Positions 8,935 to 18,420 of a stretch of DNA of 64,000 nt are shown here, one piece after another. Every line of letters begins with the position of its first letter. Positions within the stretch are counted from its first letter, which is position 1. Source of the DNA: Puccinia triticina (taxonomy: Eukaryota > Basidiomycota > Pucciniomycetes > Pucciniales > Pucciniaceae); the NCBI RefSeq assembly GCF_026914185.1, contig NC_070561.1, positions 5,642,001 through 5,706,000 of the forward strand. Direction: 5' to 3'. The notes beneath the pieces were generated by a model. It saw nothing but the letters and a program-made list of their open reading frames with translations, did not search any database and was not told the DNA's origin. The translations under genes were made by a program, and so were the position numbers.

Positions 8935-11862
8935 AATTAGGTATTCTAATGCTTATTACTATTATTATTATGTATTACACATCGATAAATAAATAAAAAT
9001 AAAAATAAAGATAAAAAATGTATCTAAATAGTAGTAATATACATCTATGTGATATAGCTAGCAATGAATAACCCTAACATGCAAATCTGGAAAGTGATGA
9101 CAGTGAGGAAGGGGTGCGATGACCCCTTCACCATGGAATGGTGAGCTTTAGTGTGCGTGGCACCCTCGTTTGGCCTCGGCCAAGCGGGGCTTTGTGCCGA
9201 ACCCCGCCAACTTGGCCATGTGCCAAGCGGGGGTTTCGGGTGTGCCACGCGCGCTTTGGGCTTGGCCAAGCGGGCTTGGGCTTTTCACCCCCGAACTTGT
9301 GCATGTGCCCAGACGGGCTTGATGCACTATACCTGGAGTGGATCGAAGATGAAACCAAAGAACTAGCTTCACTTCAAGCAACACTCACATTGCTCATTCA
9401 CCAAAGAAATCACGTTATCAAGCAAGGCGGATCTACTTTTGGACAACAGGAAATTCATCGGAACCAACTTCAAGGTCATGAACAGCTCATCAATGATTAT
9501 TTTTCCAAACGGCCAGTATACACACTAGACACGTTCTGTTGGTGTTTCAGGATGAGACAACCTTTGTTTCTGAAGATTGTGGATGCAATTGTCAAGGAGG
9601 ACAATTACTTTGTTCAGAAAAGAGATGCAGCTGGTTGTTTAGGTTTTTCACCCTTACAAAAGGCAACTGCTGCTATTAGGATGCTGGCCTACGGATACAG
9701 TGCTGATTCACTTGATGAATACCTGCGAATAAGTAAGTTTTTTGGCTTTTTTCCTGTTTAAAAAATCTACGTGACCAATGCCTGATTGAGGTATCATGAA
9801 TGATAGGTGAAAGTACTGCTCTCAAGAGTCTCAGGCGATTCTGTCAGGCCATTGTCAAGATTTACGGCAACAAGTACTTGTGAAGTCCAAACGCAGCGGA
9901 TTTGAAACAAATACTGGCGGTTTCAAAAGAGCGCGGATTTCCTGGAATGATTGGCTCGTTGGACTGCATGCACTGGTGCTGGAAAAACTGCCCAAAGGCA
10001 GACCACGGTACATACTTGGGAAAAGAAAAGGAGCCAACAGTCGTGCTTGAGGCGGTAGCAACACACGACTTATGGCTTTGGAACACGTTTTTTGGCCTTC
10101 CAGGAACGCTCAACGACATCAAAATCTTGGATTGATCCCCTCTTTTCCAGAAGGCTCAAGATGACACCGCTCCTGTGGTTTCCTACAAAGTTAATGGAAA
10201 CACGTACAACCTTCTGTATTATCTCACCGATGCAATCTATCCCAAATATTTGACCCTAATACAGTCCATCTCGGCGCCGCAAGGTTAGCAAAACAAGCAT
10301 TTTGCAAAAACGCAGGAAGCGTACCGGAAAGACATTGAGCGTGCATTTGGCTGCTTGCAAGCTCAATATGCTATCATCTGACTTCCCGGCCGTCTTTGGG
10401 ATCACGGCACACTGTGCTTAATCATGAAGACTGTAATAATTCTTCATAACATGACGATTGAGGATGAATCCGGAAGCAAATATGAATACAATCACCGGTA
10501 CAATCAAAATGCTAGGACAGAAGAAGAACTAGCTACTAGCAAGTCCTCTGAAAATGATTTCAATCTGTTTCTTCTGCAATATCAAACCCTCCGAGACATT
10601 GATGCTCACGACCGTCTCAAGAAGGATTTGATTGAACATCTCTGGAAGAAAAAGGGCTTGGAGGCTTGAAATCAATTCCTTGTCATTTCTATTTACTTTT
10701 ATTTCTCTCTCTCTAGTTAAAAACTGTCTCCTCTCCAAAGGTTGTTTTTTACTCATTTCTTGATTGACAATACAAAGATTTTTTTATCATTTTCATCATT
10801 TGAGGAAACAAATTGAAAGACACGTGTATGATTTGTTTGTTGTTTGAGGAAAAGAAGAAAAGGAACAATTTTGTTTCTTCACAATTTCACAGAGGGGAGT
10901 CAGAACAGAAAAAAGGGTTGTGTATAATTACAAGCTACATGTAACAATCAGTAACCTCTTTTTTCTTTTTTTCCCAATAAGCTACTGAGGGACCATCCAA
11001 TCCAGTGAGAATCACGGACATTGTTCGATGCTCCTCTGCTGATTCCATTGCCGCTTTCACCAAAGCCGTTCTTTCTCTAGCAATTTTGACAAGAGATTCT
11101 TGCATCTTGATGACTTTCTCCAACAACGCTTCCTTGTTCCTTTTTCTTTTAGCTGCTTTGCTCCCATCTGGACGGCCCTCATCTCCAAGAACACGTCAAT
11201 CACCAAGGTCGTCCGGAGCAGAAACAGAAGGAGTTGCATTGGATTTGTCCGCAGCCAAGGCCGAGTTGGCATCAGTTGCTGGTCTTGAGGTAGATTCCTT
11301 TGGCGCCTTTGTTTTTTTCAGTTTTGCATCGTACTCTTGTTGTGTTGCTTGCCATTTTGGGGTGTCTTTCAAGATACCCCAACAATGATCGAGGTTGAAG
11401 GTTGAGTTGTATGTGATCTTGTAAAGTTCTTTTGCCTCGGCAAGCTGAAAGATAGAAAGAAACAGATGAGCATCCCCAGCACAGCTCGTAAGCTGAAAAT
11501 GAACACAAACCACATCATTGTGAGTCTTTCCGCTGCCCAATCGGCGTTTGACTTGACTGTAACATCCACAAAAGCGACTACAGGTCTTCATGATATGGCC
11601 ACAGCGACATTTGACGGTGTTTGTTAATTGGAAGGGAATTTCTTTGAAGCCCTTGGTTGTTTTTTTCTCTGTATTGAAATCTTTGATGAGTCTCTTCTGA
11701 TAAGTTGCAACTCTTTCCCAAAAGGTCACTGCTTTTTGCCCCGTTCCGACTATAGCATCCCGGGTGACGTTGAGCCATGCCGTGCAGAGAATTTTATCTT
11801 CTTCAATGGTCCAGCAAGGATTTTGGGTTTTGGTACCCTCTGTAGAGCGAGTAAAAGGAATA

Positions 11863-11935
11863 GTGCGGACAGGGGGAATTGAACCCGCATCTCCCTGATG
11901 CATGCTGGGTTGCTCTACCGTTGAGCTATATGCAC
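11863..11935 (-). ncRNA. tRNA-like core, SINE unit 1
   Basis: 73-nt cloverleaf-like sequence. The D arm is TAGCTCAACGGTAGAGC (A box), and the T arm ends TGCGGGTTCAATTCCCCC (B box). The acceptor strands pair at six of seven positions. The anticodon stem is imperfect and position 33 is not U, so it is not a functional tRNA. Confidence 0.6.
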
Positions 11936-12087
11936 AGGTGTGAGGTGTACCAACATATACTACCTCTACACACCCCCTGTACACCTACACCGGTGACAGA
12001 GCCCACTAATCCTCCCAGAGGCTCATCCCAGGTACGCAGCTGCCTATAGCGCTGGGCTCATAACCTGTAGAGCGAGTAAAAGGAATA

Positions 12088-12160
12088 GTGCGGACAGGGG
12101 GAATTGAACCTGCATCTCCCCAATGCATGCTGGGTTGCTCTACCGTTGAGCTATATCCAC
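12088..12160 (-). ncRNA. tRNA-like core, SINE unit 2
   Basis: A 73-nt copy of unit 1, 225 bp away, with a few substitutions (for example TGCAGGTTCAATTCC in the B box). It has the same A box and the same conserved flank. Confidence 0.6.
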
Positions 12161-12535
12161 AGGTGTGAGGTGTACCAACATATAATACCTCTACACCCTC
12201 TGTTGTTTGGTCTTCAACAGGAGCTGAAAGTTGAGGAGTTGGAGGAGGTGATTCATTGGTGGCACCGGTGGTGTTGTCCATGGTGTGATGAGCCAAGGTT
12301 GTCTGTGGTGAATGGGTGGATATGATTTTGCGGTCAAGCGGTCAATATGTTGGGGAAGTGGTGTCAATGGCGGCTTGCCCAGAGCTGCCAAAAGAGGCAG
12401 CCTCAAGCGGGTTTCATCCACCCCCGCGAACTTTCGAAGCCCTTTTTGCGGGTCCGCTGGAGGCCAAAAATGCCTTCTGGCCCGCCAAAATTGGACTCAG
12501 GTAGCGCTACAGCGGCTCCGTTGGAGATGCTCTTA

Positions 12536-15065
12536 ACGGGACTGCAAGGGAAAAAGGGAAATTAGACTCATCACCCAAGTATGTAACTAGCAGAGATAAA
12601 GTTTGAGCTCAGACAAAGCTGACCAACCTTATACTTATAGAACCCTAGAAGACTGTATTTGCAACCAGACACCAGCCTCCCTACTGGCTAGGATCACGGC
12701 CAGCACCGCACGCGGTGAGTAGACTCATCCTTTAGAGCCAGGATAAAGTCCTAAGATTCCTAAGCTAACTTTATGCAACCTACATTTGGCAATCAGACTT
12801 AGAGAAAGCACACCCATACAGGCAGGATAAGACTAGGCTACTCCAGTGACTAGCTCCTGCAGTGGTAAGCGCAAAACCCAGACCTAGAACAGAACCAGAG
12901 GGACAAAGAAGATTAGCTAACAAAGGCGCATAACACAGATTCACCTTCAGGACTCACAACAAGCATCCTACATCTGCAGAACAAAGAAAGCAACCAAATA
13001 TAACCAAACCTAAGCAAAGCACCCACTCATGCTGCTTTCAGTTAAACATTCAATCTTAACTTCTTCTTTACTTTAATCTAAATATTTTAGATAAAATATA
13101 TAAACATAAATTTCAGTTGCTTGAAATCTTTCAGACCCCGCGGCCTGAGAGAATTTCAACTTTTGGTGGGCACTTTTTTATAACCAACATAGCACATGGG
13201 TCTCTGGACCAAGTTCCTTCTGGTTTTCATTTCTGGGACCACCCAAGCTGTCCCCATCTATGTGAAGAACCCTGATAATCTTTATTTTCAAGAAACTAAA
13301 AGCCAAATATTGAGGACAACAAAGAGTCAGAGATGAACAGGTGATGAATAAAGCATAGGAAAAATAGAGCATACCTGATGATTGAGATTTATGAGATGAC
13401 AAACAACTAGACAGGACAAAAGATAGGACAGAATAAGTACAAGGACAAGGAAAAGAACTGAGGATAGAAAGAGAGAAGGATTAGTGTTTGTTGATAAGGA
13501 AATACAAGAAAGGAAGCCGCCAAGAGATATTCTCGGGTTTCTTCTCACCAAGTTGGAGCAAGGACGAGACGTCCAAGAGAAGAGAGATTGGTCACTTGAT
13601 TGACCAATGAGGTTGAGTCGATTGAGATCAAAGAAGACTGGTGTCTTGAGGCAATGCGTATTGCTGGAGAGTGAGTCGAGGATTTTCGAGGAAGGAGGTA
13701 CGGAAGGGGAAATGGTTGTTGTTGGCGGGTCAAAAGGAAGGGATGACTGAGGAATCCGGAAGCTGAGAGGCGCCGGTTGAGCTTTTTGATTTTTATCAAC
13801 TAGCTGGTTTGCGCTGATGATAAACTGCACACCAGCAGTCCGCAGCTTGAGGTTTCATGGACTGCTACACGCAAATGTTGGGAAGCAACATCGAGTTTCA
13901 ACACTATGTACTATTTCCATCTCCCCCCAGCCCTTTTCTTTGATCTGCAATACCCTTTGTAATATAATTAGTTTTGGATCCTGTACAGTGCAAGATGTGT
14001 AATGAAGGATAAAGCAGACCCAATGGTGGTTATAAAAAAGGAATTTGTGTCAGCCTTAGAGATACATCAAGTATCCTAAAGACTGCAATAACTAAGAAAA
14101 TAATAATAAATGCTAAAACATTATTGCAGATTCCGCCTCCTCATCATAAATTAAGAGGGGTTACCCACTTGAAGTAACCCTTTATTCCTACTCCTCATGG
14201 TACATTAATACAAGAAGAGTAGCATAGAGAGCACGCTACAGAGCGCTACAAATAAAAACCCTTACATAAAAAAATTATTACATAAATATAAAATACATAA
14301 AATTATATTAGAAGAGATATTACATGTACACCGTGAAAAGAGAGCACGGGTGAGAAGTATCCTTTGTATTGTTTATGTTACTTTTCACATATAGCTTTTA
14401 CACATGACAATTGGTTATAAAATGTCACGTGTCAAAGCAAGGGAAGTTAAGTAACATAGTACAAATATTTTCCCCACAGCCAAGGAAGTTAACACGCCAA
14501 GCTGTGGCCAATTCCCATAACCAAAAAGGGACTGTGTAGCGTGCACAGGGTCCCCTCCAATATTTAAAGGAGTCCTCAGGGCCTCTGGAATTAATCCCCT
14601 AGACTATTCACCCACCATAACCCGTAAGTTACTTGTGAATATCCTCCTCCTGCTTCCAGAGCAGTGTACCCCTTATAAAAACCCACTCAGCACGTCAAAA
14701 ATTACTAGAATCTACCCTTTAAAATCAATAAATTCCCTTATAGAGCAATTTTTAGCGTAAATTCTTTAAAAAATAGTTGCAGTAATACTACAGCCTCTGT
14801 CAAGCAGCCAATCAGCTTAAGCTCTTACCAGCTATTTTTTACGCCTCAAACTCCCTGTTATTAATAATTATATATTATTAATAATAAAGTTCTCTGCCTC
14901 TTACATAAGAGAGAAAACCCTTGTAGTGGCTAATTACCACGCAACAAGCTTGGTATTATATTACCAGTTTTTTATTTCAGCACAGTTATAGTGCAAGGGA
15001 CTATTAAACCTTAATTTACATATAAATTTTAAGGTTTTTGGCCCTTAGCTTCATAAACAGAGCTG
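12536..15065. repeat. Interior of the MULE-type element, no intact gene
   Basis: AT-rich DNA. From about 13.9 to 15.07 kb it is an inverted, diverged relative of 54.2-55.3 kb (shared blocks around CACGTGACATT, CCGTAAGTTA and CTTCATAAACAGAGCTG). The minus-strand ORF 13327-13830 has no recognised pattern and is low complexity. Confidence 0.5.
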
Positions 15066-15598
15066 TCAATTTGAGTGCCACTCAAGGCCACAAAAAAATT
15101 GAAAAATATGTAGAAAGATTCTCCATGATCTTCTGCATCTTTTTTTCCCCCAACACCTAATAACCCAATGAGAATTGGTGCTGCACAAAACATCAGAAAA
15201 CAGCATTTTTGAAATTCTCTCAGGCCACTGGGTTGACAGAGTGTATAAGTCCCTCCTTTGAAGGTACCCTGGGGGACAGCGTCCCCCCTCCACCAAGAGA
15301 GGGAATTAGTTAAGTTAGTATCTCTGTATGTTGAAATAAATATTACAAAAATACAATCTTATTCACTAAATTTTACGGACCTACTTCGCGCAGCAGCAAA
15401 AAACTCTTCGCGCACAGAATGGACCGTCCCCCAACATCAAGCCTGCTGTACGCGCAAGCCAAAAAATACTTTGCGCATAGCGACTTCCCCCAAAAGAAGG
15501 AGGGAGTTTGTCTGTATTTTGTTTTAATGGATCAAAAGAGGGGGTCTTGCTTTCCCCCCCCAAAAAAGTCTTGGATTTTTTGGAGGTGTCCTCCATCA

Positions 15599-15928
15599 TG
15601 TAAACCCCCACCCCTTGTAGGGTTTCACAAGTCCTGTCACCCGCTTACATCATCCCCGACTTGCCACAAGTACTTAGACTTGTCTCCTCCCCCTCCTTCC
15701 TAGTCCGGCAGAGAGCTCTCCCTCTCTCCGGTCTAGGTAAGCCAGTCACCCTTTCCCCTTTTCTTTCCTCATTCCTAGTTGTACTTACAGAGAGAGCTCT
15801 CCCTCTCTCCGGTCTAGATACATGCAATGAAGCCCCCCAACAATGGAACCAGAACATTTCATGGTCTTCGTGCCACTTCCCGTGCCCCTTCGACGACGTT
15901 CAGTGAAGGACTCGACAGAGTCCTTACA
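15599..15928. mobile_element. Solo LTR (330 bp, CATCA TSD)
   Basis: Starts TGTAAACCC, ends CCTTACA (TG...CA with inverted TGTAA/TTACA), and is flanked by CATCA at 15594-15598 and 15929-15933. It interrupts the left arm of the foldback element, whose right arm lacks it. Inside, a block GAGAGCTCTCCCTCTCTCCG followed by GTCTAG is present twice (about 15707 and 15790). No internal retrotransposon region remains. Confidence 0.78.
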
Positions 15929-16105
15929 CATCATGTAAATTTTTTTATAATATTAATCCAAGAAATAAGCTCCCCCTGCCCCAATAACCCACCCCAGCAA
16001 ATTTTGACCTGCCAAATCTTAAGCAGTCGGGTATGCAGCCCCTCAAAAATAAAGCTCAAGGGGCAGAAGCTCCAGCTAGCTCCCAGCCGCCGTGCCATGC
16101 CAATT

Positions 16106-16876
16106 GCTGGCACAGGCCATCAAGCGGAGTTACACACTCCCTGATGACCGGCCAGCACAGACTACCGGTCATTGAGGGGATCATGTACTCCTCTCAATGG
16201 CCACTCTGTTCCGGTCATTGAGAGGAGTACAAAATTCCCTCGATGACCAGGTCCGTTCCAGTCACAAGGGGAGTGCTCACTTCTCTCAACAACCAGAGCA
16301 ATGGGGCTGTCAAGGAGAGTACGTAGATACATACTCCTCTTGAGAATGATCAGAACATTCCGGTCATCAAGAGGAATACATCCTTCCCTCAATTACCAAG
16401 TCCGTTCCGGTCATCAAGTGGAGTGTTCACTCATCTTGACAATGTCACCAAGGGGAGTATGTACTGCTCTCAAGAATTACTGGAACACTCTGGTCATTGA
16501 GGGGCGTATTTTACTCCTCTTGATGATCAGAGTAATTGGGTGACTGAGGGGAGGATGTACTCCTCTCAATAATATTCTGATCATCAAGAGGAGTAACACT
16601 CCCCTTGATTCAATGACGGGAATGGACTCGGTCATCAAGGGAAGGATGTATTCCTCTCGATGACCAGAATGTTCCGGTCATTCTTGAGAGGAGTATGTAT
16701 CTATGTACTCCCCTTGACAGCCCAGTTGCTCCGGTTGTCGAGAGGAGTGAACACTCCCCTTGTGACCGGAACGGACCTGGTCATCAAGGGAAGTTTGTAC
16801 CCCTCTCAATGTCCGGAACAGAGTGGCCATTGAGAGAAGTACATGATCCCCTCAATGACCGCTAGTCTGTGCTGGC
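16106..16876. repeat. 770-bp imperfect palindrome built of GGTCATCAAG/GAGGAGT words
   Basis: The first half (from GACCGGCCAGCACAGACTA) is mirrored by the second half (ending TAGTCTGTGCTGGCC), with the centre near 16490. The arms are about 85-90% alike by eye. The arm itself is made of short alternating words (GGTCATTGAGAGGAGTAC, CTCTCAATGGCC), giving secondary small hairpins. Confidence 0.75.
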
Positions 16877-17516
16877 CAGTGTGGTAAGACCAATCAACCA
16901 TCAACTACATCAAATCATAGTATATTTTAATATTAAAGTACAGTACAAACTATATACAAAACATACTTAGTACAAATAACCTCCATATTAAATTTCACTC
17001 AGCTGTCACAATTATTTTCACACCCAGAAAACTAGTAACATTTCTTCACAGAAGTATCAATAATCAGACATGCAACAAATCTTATAGTAACATTCAAGAA
17101 TCACCTCTAAGAAAAAGCTCATAGATGTATTTTCCATACAAGAGTAGATATACAGTAGATACACAGTAGATCTCAGAATATTTTCCACTCTCAGAGTATA
17201 TTCACATTGGATACACCCTTCTGTGAAAAGAAATTCCTACTTATATAGTCAAATACCAAGCCCTTTTGTATTTCACACAGCTATTCTCATCACATAGTAG
17301 AAGAAACCTTCAGCTACATATTTCTAGTCTCAGACAAGTTTATCTACTATACAAGGAGGCCTCTTCTGCCCCTTCCTGTTGTCTTCTTTCCCCATGTTTG
17401 CACTTGATAGTAATATTGTAGATTACTAGCACTCATCACTTGATATAAATAGTTGAATTATAATATTTTGAAATATTAATTGATATATATAACTTGCCCC
17501 CTTGACATAGATAAAT

Positions 17517-17736
17517 TTCATACATATAACAATTCTCTTTACATCACTTACATATAACAATCCTCTTTACATCACCTACACAGAACAATCCTCTTTACAT
17601 CACCTACATATAACATTCCTCTTCTTCATCCCTTACATATAACATTACTCTTTACATCACTTACATATAACATTCCTCTTTACATCTCCTACATACAACA
17701 TTCCTCTTTACATCCCTTAGATATAACATTCCTCAT
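17517..17736. repeat. Minisatellite, about 29-bp unit
   Basis: Seven to eight direct copies of a unit like ACATATAACATTCCTCTTTA followed by CATCACCT, with small substitutions. Copies are contiguous, without spacers. Confidence 0.8.
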
Positions 17737-18420
17737 CTCTTGCGCACTGAAAAAAGGTAACTAGGGTTCAGAGTCAGATAGAATTAAGAATAGTTCTAAA
17801 GATTGTGCCACACTATAAATTCTTAGTGTACATTCTCCCAGAAGCTTATTCAAGGAAGGTAGCCCTTCAAGCACCCGTGTAGTCTGTCATTATCCGTGAC
17901 TCCTACATTTCCCTTCCAAGCTCAGATCACACCTAGCGTAGAAGTTCCACACCAGTCATTGGGGAGTGTGTAACTCCGCTAGATGGCCTGTGCCGGCGAT
18001 TGGCACGGCAAGGCTGCTGGGAGCTAGCCGGAGCTGCTGCCCCTCAAAGTTTCTTTTTGAGGGGCTACATACCTGACCGCTTAAGATTTGGCAGGTCAAA
18101 ATTCCCTGGGGTGGGTTATCGGGGCAGGGGGAGCTTATTTCTTGGATTAATATTATGAAAAAAAATCTTATGATGGAGGACACCTCCAAAGAATCCAAGA
18201 TTTTTTGGAGGGGGCAAGCAAGACCCCCTCTTCTGATCCATCAAAAAAAATCCAGAAAACTCCCTCCTTCTTTTGGGGGAAGTCGCTGTGCGCGAAGAAT
18301 TTTTTGGCTTGCGCGCACAGCAGGCTTGACGTTGGAGGACAGTCCATTTTGTGCGCAAAGATTTTTTTGCTGCTGCGCAAAGTAGGTCTGAAATTTTATT
18401 GTAATATTTTCCAAACTTGA

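Larger units (their letters stand above)
7346..9329 (+). mobile_element. Tc1/mariner-IS630 superfamily element (1984 bp, TA TSD)
   Basis: Inverted ends TAGTACATCAAGCGCGTCTG and its partner TAGTGCATCAAGCCCGTCTG (read inward from the right end) continue into GGCACATGC, giving about 30 bp of TIR. It is flanked by TA at 7344-7345 and 9330-9331. Subterminal regions are GC-rich with repeated GGCCAAGCGGG/CATGTGCC words. It encodes one transposase with intact frame, so it is the youngest element of the nest and may be autonomous. Confidence 0.85.
7329..10669 (+). pseudogene. PIF/Harbinger DDE transposase (ALP1-like), interrupted and decayed
   Basis: Start codon at 7329 (MDPIE), broken after five codons plus TA by the mariner element, and resuming at 9330 with LEWIEDETKELASLQATL in the same frame. 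The HTH-like N-terminal part runs to 9732, then a phase-1 intron 9733-9806. Catalytic positions are visible: D in GSLDCMHW, D in LNDIKILD and E in IERAFGCLQAQY. In-frame stops occur at 9891-9893, 10133-10135, 10286-10288 and 10379-10381; the first, second and fourth are TGA codons where the family usually has arginine. The C-terminal tail (MKTVIILHNMTIEDE...) is otherwise well kept and ends at 10669. Not functional as written. Confidence 0.8.
11844..12194 (-). mobile_element. Dimeric tRNA-derived SINE (351 bp, 9-bp TSD)
   Basis: Flanked by the exact 9-bp duplication ACCCTCTGT (11835-11843 and 12195-12203). It contains two similar units, each with a tRNA-like core and the tail CTATTCCTTTTACTCGCTCT (read on the minus strand). 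The linker contains GCTCATAACCTGTAGAG read on the plus strand, a block also present beside the 43-kb SINE copies. Insertion inside a transposon ORF with a TSD argues for retroposition rather than tandem tRNA genes. Confidence 0.8.
10935..12296 (-). pseudogene. Harbinger SANT/Myb-like accessory protein, split by a SINE
   Basis: Second gene of the Harbinger element: a trihelix/SANT DNA-binding protein with a NAM-associated-like C-terminus, thought to guide the transposase. The N-terminal exon (MDNTTGATNESPPPTPQL...) is cut at 12195 by the SINE. Coding resumes at 11843 with GTKTQNPCWTIEEDKILC. Conserved blocks: CWTIEEDKILCTAWLNV and TFWERV (SANT), FNLDHCWGILKDTPKW, then GRPDGSKAAKRKR and a basic/acidic helix. 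An in-frame TGA at 11196-11198 separates DDLGD from RVLGDEGRPDG. A 66-nt stretch bounded by GTTTGT and TTTCAG (about 11444-11509) is probably an unspliced intron. Convergent with the transposase. Confidence 0.72.
7132..12532. mobile_element. PIF/Harbinger element (5.4 kb, TTA TSD) with two later insertions
   Basis: Termini are GAGCATCTCCAACAG on the left and the inverse CGTTGGAGATGCTC on the right, flanked by TTA at 7129-7131 and 12533-12535; 3-bp TTA/TAA duplications are diagnostic of PIF/Harbinger. It carries the two expected genes: a DDE transposase (plus strand) and a SANT/Myb-like protein (minus strand). Both are broken. A Tc1/mariner element (7346-9329) and a SINE (11844-12194) are inserted in it; without them the element would be about 3.1 kb. 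Confidence 0.85.
6876..15318. mobile_element. Mutator-like (MULE-type) element, host of the nested insertions
   Basis: The left end starts CTAACTTAGCTGATTCCC; the right end is its inverse (GGGAATTAGTTAAGTTAG). Inverted similarity continues for about 85 bp, including AAAGGAGGGACTTAT and TGTCAACCC on both arms. The flanks are TATCTATGT (6867-6875) and TATCTCTGT (15319-15327), a 9-bp TSD with one mismatch, as expected for an old Mutator-type insertion. No MULE transposase is visible. Of its own 8.4 kb, 5.4 kb is a later Harbinger insertion. The 13.9-15.07 kb interior is an inverted relative of 54.2-55.3 kb. Confidence 0.7.
15330..18420. mobile_element. Large foldback element with long inverted arms
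   Basis: The left arm (15330-16105, minus the solo LTR) and the right arm (17940-18420) are inverted copies. Shared blocks include ACCTACTTCGCGCAGCAGC, AAGAAGGAGGGAGTTT, CAAGAAATAAGCTCCCCCTG and TGCCAAATCTTAAG. The interior holds a second palindrome (16106-16876) and an AT-rich spacer with a minisatellite. No transposase is visible. ORFs on both arms are mirror shadows. Confidence 0.6.

Noticed and set aside
9138..9329. Harbinger transposase N-terminus starting at 9138
   Set aside because: This stretch is the right subterminal part of the mariner element; the true start is at 7329 beyond the insertion.
11863..12160. Two functional tRNA genes
   Set aside because: Anticodon stems are imperfect, U33 is missing, and both lie in an insert with a TSD; tRNA-derived SINE fits better.
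17517..17736. CRISPR-like regular repeats
   Set aside because: Units are contiguous with no unique spacers, and the host is eukaryotic; it is a minisatellite.
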